A DNA stretch of 64,000 nucleotides from Channallabes apus (taxonomy: Eukaryota > Chordata > Actinopteri > Siluriformes > Clariidae). Both the position numbers and the translations under genes were made by a program. Of this stretch, positions 1-11,745 are shown piece by piece. Numbering within the stretch: position 1 is the first letter of the stretch; each line of letters begins with the position of its first letter. Location of the stretch: the NCBI GenBank assembly GCA_030522415.1, contig CM060109.1:33672892-33736891 (forward strand), written 5' to 3'. A model generated the notes under the pieces. That model ran no database searches. It had not been told where the DNA came from and was given only the letters and a program-made list of their open reading frames with translations.

Positions 1-121
1 CAAACTGCATGCACACAGAGACAGGAATCGAACCTGGCCGGGAATCGGACCCGGACTCTGCAGATTCAAGGCGACAGTGCTACCCACTACACCACCAAGC
101 CTCCATCAATCAATCAATCAA
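1..121 (-). repeat. tRNA-derived SINE, 5' part, cut by window start
   Basis: On the minus strand it carries the same head as the complete copies at 3503 and 4573: GGTGTAGTGG, GCACTGTCGCC-like and GTTCGATTCC-like polymerase III box motifs. It ends in a CAATCAATCAAT run. Confidence 0.75.
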
Positions 122-964
122 AGTTAATAGAACCATGATCAAGAGCTGTCTGAAAGAACCCACTGGTCCCGTTTGGTTCTTCAGCCAAGGCCTTTTTGTT
201 TGTTTTCATGTTTATCACATTTCATAATTAAAATGGTTATGAAGAAGCAAGGAAAACTCTAACATATGCAAACCAGTGGTCCACCAGAATTAAGGTTGAG
301 GACCACTGGTTTAGGTCTTTTTTGATGCATTGTCTACCATGGTTGGTGTACACCTTTTTGTTCTAGTATTAGTACCTGTTATATTCCTCTGTATTTTTTC
401 GTCTCAAAACCCAAACTACCATTCGCTATGGACTCTTCTTGCTTTGGACTTTTGTCAATAAACCAGGCCAAGAACCACATAAATGAGGCAATTTGATTGA
501 TTGGCAGATGACAGACCCCAGACATTGTCCCATCATCCGACAGAAGAAACAAGAGGTTATCTCATTTAGTCACCACCTTTATTTTGTGAACATTGTTTCA
601 AGTCCAGTGACTATGTCTTATTTCCAGAAGCTTATCGCTTTATGGAAAGTTTGTTTTCCCAGTGCATGATTGTCCATCTGTACTGTGTGTGCAGGCAAAA
701 TTGCAGATTACCAGAAGATTATTGCAGCCAGTTACACCGCAAATCTCATGATCCCAAAGTTTATGGTCTTAGACTGTGTAGGAAAAATAGCTGATGCTCT
801 ATGGCTGATTGTTTCAGCCTGACGATTTGAGTAAAAAAAAATAGAAAAAAGGTTGCGATTATTTTGACACATATTGCATTTTAAACGACATGTGATATGT
901 ACATGAATTCAAATCTATTTCTCCCGGGTGACTCGAAAAAATGGCTCAAATGATCTCATACATC

Positions 965-1160
965 TAGGGTCGAGGGTTTGAATCCCACCTCGGGTCTTTG
1001 CGTGTGGAGAATGCATGTTCTCCATGTGTGTGGTGGGTTTCCTCTGGGTTTCCTCCCACATCAAAGACATGCACAACTGGCTGATTGGCACTCCTATTAC
1101 ATTTTGTGTGAGAAATAAATACTTCTGGTTTGAATGGAGCATTCATTCATTCATTCATGT
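965..1160 (+). repeat. SINE fragment
   Basis: GGGTTTGAATCCCACCTCGG is followed by GCATGTTCTCC, TGGGTTTCCTC and CCCACATCAAAGACATGCA, the middle part of the same fish SINE, diverged. It ends in ATTCATTCATTC. The head and tail are incomplete. Confidence 0.7.
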
Positions 1161-2421
1161 TGTGTCCTTGAGCATAGTAACCCGAAGGAGAGAGAGATGT
1201 TAAAACCAGCACAGAAAGACAAAAACATCTAGAGTGACTGAGGAGTCTGTGAGTTTGAGGTGATCATTGCTGCTTATATTTCTCTTCGATTTCCTGCACC
1301 AGTGAATCAATAAGGATTGATGTGCGACATGGGCCCCAACAAAAGAGGCATACTCGATATTTCTCACTCTCTAATTTGACAGAGACATCCTGTCCATTAG
1401 CTGCACGTCCTATAGAGTCTCGCGATCACTAGACATTACCAAGTGTTCCGCAAATGGTTTGCTAACAGCTCTGAGAATGACATTAGCCTTATTGATTAGA
1501 GCCTTGTTTTCAGAGTCATGGAGAATGTTTGTGGAAAGGATCAGCTCAGATTGCAGCTGAATTGTAGAGCTATAGGGAGATGAGGCATTCGCTCATTGCT
1601 AATGTGGCTTTGGTAAGAAAGGGCTTTCCGAGACTTCACATCAGAGATGTGCCACCTCATTTATTATTGACAGACAGTAATGCAATGAGGGTCCAAACCT
1701 CTGGGTGCTCACGGGATGTTGCACGAAATGCCGTGCCCTACTGTATCTTCTGCGAACACTTCTCACTCCTGCAGTTCTCTGGTCTGGCAGCACATTTTAA
1801 GGGAACCGTCTGTTTGTGTAATGGTGTAGTGAGAGGAGCAGGAAAAGGTTACCCCCTCCACTGTGATTAGCGCTGTCACTACAAATCTAATATAATCAAG
1901 CTGCTCATTGGAGACCCAGAGGCATATGGAAGGACAGAGGAGAGACCTGAACAGACTTCAAATCAGAACAGTTTATCTCAACGTGAACGTCTTAGTTTTA
2001 ACCCTTAACCGAGTGGGAGTACGGTTCCTAGATATGTAAGCTTGAGTACGATTCAAACTTTGTGCTGTGTGAGGCAGGCTTTAAAACTGAGACCAGCAGC
2101 AGGAGAGTGTGTGGTTGTGTAGCTTTGCGCTGTGCTGGTCAGTAGTCAGTAAAGAAAGCTACTGTACATACTGTAGATCAGGAGGTGTTTTGCTTGCTGG
2201 ACACATTGGCTGGAATACGCAAACTGTTGTCACAAGATCGCAGCCAATCAATCAGCCACTTATTCCTGAACGCAGCCAGATGAGCATTTTAATATGATTA
2301 AACCTGCAATGCAATTTAGAAGAGGAAATCAGAGAGTTGCCAGCTATTAGCTTATTACTCCTCACCCACACAAGTGGCGTGGGCAGTGGAACAGAGTACT
2401 GTATGCAAATGTGTGTTTGTT

Positions 2422-2426
<5 letters not shown>

Positions 2427-2487
<61 letters not shown>
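2427..2487. repeat. (GT)n microsatellite, 61 bp
   Basis: An uninterrupted GT run in a DGKH intron. ORFs across it on both strands encode only Cys-Val or Thr-His repeats and are not genes. Confidence 0.95.
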
Positions 2488-2491
<4 letters not shown>

Positions 2492-3502
2492 CATAGAAGT
2501 CAATCTGCTCACACAATTTACTAGTGAAAAGATCAAATTTAAAGGTTAAAGATTAAGGTGGGAGCTTCATTTTAAATGCCAGTATTTATTTAGCTGTTTA
2601 ATTACCTCAAGGTTTAAGTTTTGAAAAGTTGATTTATTTAATTAATTTCAAAAGATGGCAGAAAATATCACTAGTTTGATTCCCGGGTGATGCTGTAACA
2701 TCTCGCAGCCAGAGGCCTGGAGAGAGCTGATTGGCCATGTTCTCGCAGAGGGGAGGGATGAGAGGTACTTTGTGCTCGATTCTTCCCATCAATCACGGCT
2801 CTACAGCCAGTCACGGGCATCTGTGAGCTCACGCAAGCGGAAGGAGTGGATAGTGCTGTCCTCCGAGTGTGCGTGAGCGAGCAGTTCGAAAAGATTCAGC
2901 TGGCAGTCCTCAGTCCACAGTAACATACTTGTGTGGTTTTGGCAGGAGTTTGGCTGCCTGTTAAAACTGCAATTGCCTCTCCGAGTCTGATGCGTTTTGC
3001 AGGAATAACCGAACCTAAACCTGCCAGATAGACATCATGTAAATGTCAACATGCAAAGTGTGTTTGTCCTCATTGCTATGCATGGCATGAGGGAGAATTG
3101 TCTGGAAAAGTGTGAAAAAAAACAGGTGGAGAATTGTGAACTGGGTCTGAGTAAATATTACCTCAATCATTTTTCAATAAAAAAATCAGCCAGTTTCCCA
3201 TTTCATTTTGTCCCACCTGAGACAGGTGTTTTTACTCATGACAATTGTGCAATAAAAAGGTTTATGATTTAAAAGAATAAAATTTTACAATGTTGGTAAA
3301 AGCGATATTTAGAGAAGTCACACATCTGCCAAACTTCACCTAAATGGTTTAACACCTTAAAAACCAAGAATACAGTTTGCTGTGATGTCACTGCTTACAC
3401 ATTTACATTCATATTAAAACCAATTAGAAATATAATGGCATATTAGTCATATGTAAGCTCTTCATACAATATACTTTTTACTGAATCATTATTTCATATG
3501 AA

Positions 3503-3887
3503 GGCGGCGTGGTGGTGTAGTGGTTAGCATTGTCGCCTTGCACCTCCAGGGTCTGGGTTCGATTCCCCGGCCAGGCTCGATTCCCGTCTCTGTGTGCATG
3601 GAGTTTGCATGTTCTCCCCGTGCTTGGTGGGTTTCCTCCGGGTACTCCGGTTTCCTTCCACAGTCCAAAGATATGCAGGTTAGGCTAATTGGCGTTCCTA
3701 AAATTGCCCGTAGTGAGTGATTGTGTGATTGGGTGTGTGAGTGTGTGTATGTGTGTGTGCCCTGCGATGGATTGGCACCCTGTCCAGGGTGTACCCCGCC
3801 TAGTGCCCGAAGTCTCCTGGGATAGGCTCCAGGTCCCCCGCAACCCTGAACACAGGATTAAGCGGTATAGAAAATGAATGAATGAAT
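3503..3887 (+). repeat. Complete tRNA-derived SINE with 12-bp target duplication
   Basis: The head GGCGGCGTGGTGGTGTAGTG with GGTTCGATTCC resembles polymerase III A and B boxes. The body has TTCTCCCCGTGCTTGG, GCGATGGATTGGCACC and GGGATAGGCTCCAGG; the tail is (ATGA)n. ATTTCATATGAA flanks it at 3491-3502 and 3888-3899, as expected of LINE-driven insertion. Confidence 0.9.
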
Positions 3888-4309
3888 ATTTCATATGAAC
3901 TTCTTTTATTACCACATTCCCTTTGCTACTGAACTTGCGACAAGTCTTTAGTTATGGGCTTTTGGACAGCTCTTGGGTTAACTAATGCCACCATTTTACA
4001 TAATCCTTTAAGCTGCATATTGTGTCTCACACATTGTGCATTTAGTAAGAGATTCCAGGCAGATCCCCAGGCTTAGTAAATCGACCGGTAATTGTAGCCA
4101 TGTGAGAGCATTTTGTGGTCGCAGTTGTGTTTTACACCCAATATGTATATAAATCTAACCTGTAGAATGAATTTTCCCTACCTTGTTAGGATTCGGTTCT
4201 TCGGAAGGGCTGGATCTATTATTGGTTATTCACATTCATAATCATGCCACAGTGAAACTGAAGACTTTCAACTCAAGGCACTTGAATTTGTTTTCTTCTT
4301 TTTTTGCAG

Positions 4310-4416
4310 TGTGTAAATTCAAAGCCCACAAAAGGTGTGCCGTCAGAGCCACTAATAATTGTAAATGGACCACCCTGGCGTCTATTGGGAGAGACATCAT
4401 TGAGGATGAGGATGGG
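4310..4416 (+). CDS. DGKH: DGKH exon: second half of C1 finger 1
   Basis: After a pyrimidine-rich tract and GCAG, the exon reads [13 protein letters not shown] and then a linker ending EDEDG, with donor GTGAGT. It holds the last Cys/His ligands of the first C1 zinc finger. The acceptor splits a valine codon, so the preceding exon must end in G; no such exon is visible upstream in the window. Confidence 0.94.
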
Positions 4417-7400
4417 GTGAGTGATATCTGAAGGATGAAATCATGTCTTTTTTAAATGCAGAGTCTAGAAAAATGTAGAAAGACAGAAAACAAGATATAA
4501 ATGTAATTATATAGAAAAAATATTCAGAACCATTAAATGCAAGAAAAATTACGTTTCAGAATTAGAAAAAGAGGCGGCGCGGTGGTGTAGTGGTTAGCAC
4601 TGTCGCCTTGCACCTCCAGGGTCCGGGTTTGATTCCCGGCCAGGCTCGATTCCCGTCTCTGTGTGCATGGAGTTTGCATGTTCTCCCCGTGCTTGGTGGG
4701 TTTCCTCCGGGTTCTCCGGTTTCCTCCCACAGTCCAAAGACATGCAGATTAGGCTAATTGGCGTTCCCAAAATTTACCATAGTGTGGGAATGAGTGTGTG
4801 TGTGTGTGTGTGTGCTCTGCGATGGATTGGCACGCTGTCCAGGTTGTACCCTGCCTCGTGCCCAGAGTCTCCTGGGATAGGCTCCAGGTCTCCGCGACCC
4901 TAAATACAGGATAAAGCGGGATAGAAGATGAATGAATGAATTAGAAAAAGATGTCAGCCCAAGGCATCCAGAGTAAGACTAAAAGCAGAGAATGAAGCAT
5001 GAGAGAAGTGGGCAATGGCCTTAACAACAGAAGCTTAGAAAAGCCAGGAATAAGACAACAGCCTGAAAAAAAAAGAGAAAAAGGACAATTATATTAATCC
5101 ATCTAATATAACAGTGTCTGTTCCACTTCTCGTTCCATAGATCGCAATGCCACATCAGTGGCTAGAAGGCAACCTTCCAGTCAGCGCCAAATGTGCTGTG
5201 TGTGACAAAACGTGCGGTAGTGTACTGCGTTTGCAAGACTGGCGCTGTCTATGGTGCAAAGCTATGGTAAGGTCTTATTTTTTCTTAAAATGACCACAAG
5301 ACTGCAAATTTACGGTTTCAGTTTGAAGCAGTGATCTTCAATCTTATCACAGGGCCGGTGTGATTTGACTTGTTTAATCAGTTCACCTTAGTCTCCAATC
5401 AATGATCAAGTGTGCCTTTAATTTGGCGGTAATGAAAGCCTGCAGCTACACCGGCCCTTTGTGGAAGAGATTGAAAACCCCTGGTTTAAAGCATTAAATT
5501 TGGAGGGATGCAATTGTTCTTTATTAGTGGATTGAACCATCAGTATGTGGATAATAATCAGCTGTATCTGCTGTGTTCCTGAGAACTAGAATATGTTTCT
5601 GCCCTAACAGGTACACACAGCCTGCATGGACCTCTACCCTCGCAAGTGTCCCCTGGGCCAGTGCAAAGTGTCCATCATCCCTCCCACCGCCCTCAACAGT
5701 ATTGACTCTGATGGTAAGCGTCTTAGTGATCGCTTTGTTTCATACCTCAAGGTCTTAACTATTTCTATACGATTTTTATTTCTGCAGTCATATGCAGATT
5801 GATTTATTCCATAATGCATTCAGAATGACGATTAGGATAAATAAATGATTTTCATGCAGCAGATGAAAACAAAGTACAAGGTCACCTCAGGCTTCTTCAC
5901 TGTAGCTTGGGGTCTGATTGACAGTAATTGCAGAAGACGGTGCACTGATGGGTTCTGATTGAGTATGCTTGTGCATTTGTGTAGGTCTGCTCGGAGTAGA
6001 TGGAGCTCATTTGGTTTGCTAATCCCTCTCACAGTCGAAAGACTAATACCTCTTACCTTGGCCTTCAACCTGTTGTGATTAGATCAGGGCTATGGAGGAA
6101 GTGTTTGCTCGGTCATCTACAGCAAGACACGGGAGCACATTTTGTTGTGATATCTCTTTACATTGATTTCATTCCGTCTTTCTGCGAGTGCCTGTGGCAC
6201 ATGGAAAGTCACTTCTCCTACAAGCACATTGTCTTCTGTGTACTGTATGTAAATATAATAGCCTGTGATAGACCAAGGCTTGGAAATCCAAGATGAAAGC
6301 AAACAGTAGATTTCCCCCCCTTTTCCCCCTCTCCCCCTTCTTGATGCATTACTAACCTGATACAGGGGTTTCATCATTGGACTGTTTACTCAACCAGCCA
6401 CCTTAGTGCATTTTAGCCCCTGGAGGTGTGTTTTCCAGGAAATTGCAATAGCAATTTTTGGAATAGTTGTTGTGTGAAGGTCTATTAATAAAGCTGATTA
6501 TCTTCGGTGTTTACATGTCGGTGTGTGTGCTCTTATCTTTGAGAACATCCTCTCTTGACAGTAAAGTTACATCTATGATTTAATCTAATCTAATCTCACT
6601 TAATCAAATCTATCGATCAGGAGCCCATGAGGGAAAAAGCTTTGATTTTATTTAATTTTTTGAATTTTATTGGAGGTGTGTGTACCAGAATGAAATGTTA
6701 GTTTGCAGCCAAACTCAAATGCAATAGAAATTAGATTTGGATTTGATTAAATAAGATTTAGAAGGTACACTGCAATTACACAACTAACTGAAATAGATGG
6801 GGGCGTAAAAAAAAGGAAAGAAAATAGACACAATAAATAAGTAAATAAATAAATAAATAAAAAACTAAAGAGATTGCAAAGGGAAGAAGGTCCAAGACCA
6901 AAACAAAGTGAAATAGACAGAAGGAACAGACAGAGTAAGGAAGAGAAAAACACAGTGGGAGGAAATGTAGAAAGAAAGATGCAGATGTACGTATAAGAAA
7001 AACAGGAAGAGGAGTAAAAAACGGAATAAAAGATTGAAGAAAGAGTAAGAATGAAAGAGGCATCACTCTGATACATAGCAGGTGATTTTAGGTGGCACCT
7101 CATCATTTGTTACAGCTGAAACGCTGAATGTTTTTTTCACTACACACCAGATATACTGTAGGTGTTGTCGTGTCATATCGCTGTGTGTAGGGTTATTCAC
7201 CTGGGAAAGGACGGAGGTGGACGAGGAAAGAATGACAGTGAGGATACTGCCCTTGGAGGTTGAGTGGACCTCGAGTGTGAATTCTAAGTTTCCTTTGTTT
7301 CTTCCTAGTCAGAGTTAGGAAATTCTCAGCTTTGCGTTTCGGTTAAATTCAGCCTTAAAGCAGAGCGTTGACTCACTGAGCAATTCTGAAGGAGCTTCCC

Positions 7401-10400
7401 GTCTGCCCTCAATCCCTCATGCAAGGGATATTGTCTCCAGAGCTAAACGGGTAATGGGTAGTGGGTAGTAGAGTGGCATCTTAATTGGCCACCGGCCGCC
7501 TTTGGCACGTGTACGAGCTTCGTGACTCAGCCTTCTGCTGTTAGTAGAAAAAGCAAGGAAAAAAAACATTGAGGGAGAAATGAGCAAGGAAGGATGAATA
7601 AGAGGAGGGTGATAGGAAAGAGAACATCCTCGCATTAATGTAATAACACCTTCTGCACACGGAAATGTAAATTAGGGACACGAGGGCTCTCATAAATATG
7701 GCCGGTTATTGCCTGTATACCGTACGCCGGTGTGTATCCACAGTGCTCAATGCACGTGCTGCCAGCATGTGACCAGCATTGCTCTGAAACAACGTTATGC
7801 TGTGGGGAAGCTCGCTTTCACCAACACAAACACACACACACACACAGTACACAGGGGAGACCTGTAGTCTGAAGTTCCTATAAAGAATCCCTTTAAAGAT
7901 CAATACACCACAAAGTGATCCTAATAGACAGATGAATTGAAAACCTCAGGATTGTTTTAGTTTACTTCTAGACGAATTCCAGATATTTGTGCATAGTTGA
8001 TTGGGTTTTATTATTTGCTCCTGCACCCTTTACAAAGTCTTTGCCCTGATTTTACACTTTATTGTACTGTTCAGATTCAGGCGTGACACTTTAAAAGGAC
8101 TCACTACTATATCTAATGTAAGTAGACATCATGATTGCTAGAAGTGGGAAAAAGAGACATTAGGTTTACTTTACTTAAGCGTGGTGTTCATGAAGCTACA
8201 TAACACCTACGTAATCCTGTACTGACAGATGACATCAGCATACACAGCTGCAAAGACTTACTCAGGTGTGACTTAAGAACATCTCCTTTAATATTATACT
8301 TAACATAAGACCTGATTCAATCAAATGACTGATTACATTCACCGCACATTTACTTTATAACATCACGCCACCATGTCAGATCTGAGTTTGTAAGCGCAGG
8401 TGGAAAATTTGATACAGGCCGATTTTCCCAAAGAGGCTCCGCAATGTTTCCTAAACTAACATTAACATGAATATCTGATTTATAATAGCAGGCATTTGGC
8501 TGACCCTTAAGAAACACATGTTTCTTATTTCTGCTTACGAGAATTTTATGTTTATTTATGAGAATGTCAAGACAGTGTAATGACAGAGGTATTTATATTT
8601 TTTCCTTACTGTAAATCAGAAGGAGTTTGTTTGTGATTTCGGACGTACTACAGGATCAGGCGCCCTGATGTGTAGAAGTTACACTGAGCACACCGTCAGT
8701 TGTCATAACATTCCAAATTAAAAATATTCCTTCAACATGGAACAATTAAACAAGCTTGGATGCTAACCAATGAATATATCAATATATGTCTTTTTTCTTC
8801 TGATGAACACCATACTGGTTATATTTAAACAATAATAACAATAATGTGTCCTGTAAACGCAGAGAGAAAGGTAGGACTGCCTTCCTGTATAATATCATAT
8901 ATAAATGTCTGAGTCGCATTGATTTGCATTAAGTGTCTGCATTTCATTCCAATGAGGGTTAAAACTCTAATGTTTGGAGGTTTACAGCTTTAAGAGAGGA
9001 AATGAAAACTATATGACTGGTGTAACCCGACAATATATGCATTTATCTATGTGTGTCCTATATACAGTATATATATTACTCCAATCATATAGTTTTCATT
9101 TGCTCTCTTTAAGCTGTAAACCTCCAAACATTAGAGTTTTAACCCTCATTGGAATGAAATGCAGACACTTAATGCAAATCAATGCGACTCAGACCTTTCT
9201 GGTTTTAAATAGGTCGTTACACATTGGCCGTGCATAACTTTCACTTAAGGAATAAAAGGTGGCATGAAGATTTTTCGTCAGTGATCCATACCTGTGAAAG
9301 CACTTTACTGAGTCTGTTTCTTTTCTGTTTCTGGACAGGCTTTTGGAAAGCCACCTGTCCCCCATCATGTGCCAGTCCACTTCTTGTTTTTGTTAATTCC
9401 AAAAGTGGAGACAACCAAGGAGTGAAATTTCTGCGCCGCTTCAAACAGCTGCTCAACCCCGCTCAGGTCTTTGACCTCATCAATGGTGGACCTCATTTAG
9501 GGTGGGTTAAGCTCTAGCCGTTGTTAAACTTTGTCTGGGTCTGTGTTGTTGCTTTGAATAATACAATATTCCCCTATTATGCACGCTGAACGTCACTGCT
9601 GTGTTGATTTTCAGGTTACGCTTATTTCAGAAGTTTGACAACTTCCGAATCCTTGTATGTGGAGGAGATGGCAGCGTCGGCTGGGTCCTGTCAGAAATCG
9701 ACAAACTCAACCTTCACAAACAGGTATGTCTGTGTTCTTTGATAGATTATTAACAATTAAAAAGGGTTGTGACGGATTGTGTCAGAAAGACAACTGAAGA
9801 ATAATTCCTTTGTTATACCCACCAGTGCCAGCTGGGCGTGTTGCCTCTAGGCACGGGAAACGACTTAGCACGTGTGCTCGGCTGGGGGCCTTCATGTGAT
9901 GATGACACACAGCTTCCTCAGATACTGGAGAAACTGGAGCGAGCCAGCACCAAGATGCTGGATAGGTACAAACACATCACTTCTGTAGAAACAGCGATTT
10001 CCCAAATGTGCATTTTTATCTATCACTCTATAGTTGGCAGCAGATTCAAACTCGGTTTAATGCCACACTTAATTGTGGTCAAGTGAGCAGTATCGGCATA
10101 CTCTCCAGGTGAGAGGATGCCACATTCTCTTCCCTGTCTATCAGAATGACACACAATTATGAGCATCTGTGAAGAGGAAGGCAGACAGGGTTTTTGTCTG
10201 AGTGAGTTATGGTACTCTGTGATACAACATGAGCAGCAGTTCAGAAGGAATTGGTTGGCTAGCTTCTAGTGTCTTGGAGGATGAAAAAAAAGACAAGAAT
10301 GTTATACAAGCGTTTATAGAATAGAATAGTCTTTATTGTCATTGCAACCAGTATAAAGAAATTTAAAGTGCCATCCCTCAATGCACACACATACACACTA

Positions 10401-11708
10401 CCCACTCGCACCCTCTGACTGCGACCACACAGAAAGCTCCTAATCCATACAGTAGGCAGATGGAATATGGAAGCCCCAGGGCCACTAGTTTGTCTGTCAG
10501 TTTGTGGGGGAGGATGGTATTAAACGCAGAGCTGTAATCCACAAAAAGTAGCCGCAAGTAGCTTCCCGGGTGCTCCAAGTGATGTTCAACATATTCTTTC
10601 TCTAATATCTCTTTGTAATGGGTTTTACACGTGTGACACTACAGACACAAGGCGATGTCTTACAAAAAATGGTCATTTTTATTTACAGTACAAAAATGGG
10701 GAAGGAGAGTGTTTAAGGAGGAAGGATGAAAAAAACAGGAGTAAAAAACTGTGAAGGTGTGCACGTGCAGGTCTGGAGGCAGTGCCCAGCTGGCATGCGG
10801 GCACGAGGCTGGCGAGCGATAGTCGCGGATAGAGTGGGTCTGTGTGGGCAGCGGCCCCTGCATGCTCCCGAAGCAACTCCTCCTGCTGACTTGGCCTCGG
10901 TTAGGCCTTTTTCACTTTTCGGCAGCAGGGACCCGAAAGCTCTACGTGAGAGTGTTATGGGAGCTCACGCAGTCTTTTCATGGCTGTCCTCAACAGGGAG
11001 ATCAAACGGCGATATTCCACTCGTGTCTTTGAATGCCCTGGGGTGCGTTACATCATTCCGCTCGCATGCCACTCTTTCGTATACTTAGTATCCGCCACGC
11101 GACTCTGCTCAGTAGATCTCCGGAGCTCGAGCTACTTTCCTCGCCTTGTTTTTAATAGCATGGGGAAAAGCTCGAGACTTTTATAATAACTTAAGCCATT
11201 AACTTAAACCCCTTTTCCAGTGGCTCAGTGAGCTTACAAAGTGAGCGAGGAGTGACAACAGATTGAGGTGCCCATCATTTTTAACACTGAATGTTAAAAA
11301 TACTGTAAACTTGCAGTTACTAATAATGATAATAATCTGATTAGTAAATAATTAGTATTCCAATATGATACTAAGATATTTTGACTGTTATACTTTGCCA
11401 TCTTGAGACCAGATCATGCCATTTTTGGAACATTGCATATTTCTATTGCATGTACATGTAACTGTACTGTACATTAAGGTATTATTGTCTTTATTTCATA
11501 ACCTTTTATAGTCAGTTGTACAGTGGAACCTTGGATTACGAGCATAATTCTTTCTGGAAGCAGGCTTGTATTTCAAAACACTCGTAAACAAATTCGAAAT
11601 AATAAAAAAATTATTCGTTCCACAGACCCAAAAAATAAATACATAAAAATAATTAACTCAAAATATAAAGTAAAAATAAAACAAATAAACCTGCATTTAA
11701 GTTGAAAT

Positions 11709-11745
<37 letters not shown>

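Larger units (their letters stand above)
1..4309 (+). other. DGKH intron (upstream end outside window) with repeats
   Basis: No exon of the PH domain or of the first C1 half could be found on either strand. It holds SINE fragments at 1-121 and 965-1160, a complete SINE at 3503-3887, a (GT)n tract at 2427-2487 and a GC-richer block at 2700-3030. The remainder, including 1200-2000, is complex single-copy-looking sequence in which I see nothing definite. Confidence 0.6.

Noticed and set aside
1580..1870. 96-codon ORF in the upstream DGKH intron
   Set aside because: No domain, no splice signals in phase with DGKH and no similarity to the missing PH or C1 exons.
2252..2549. ORFs on both strands across the (GT)n tract
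   Set aside because: They consist of Cys-Val or Thr-His repeats produced by the microsatellite.
6747..7106. 119-codon minus-strand ORF rich in Phe, Leu and Ser
   Set aside because: It follows an A/G-rich low-complexity stretch of the + strand; the apparent membrane protein is a composition artefact.
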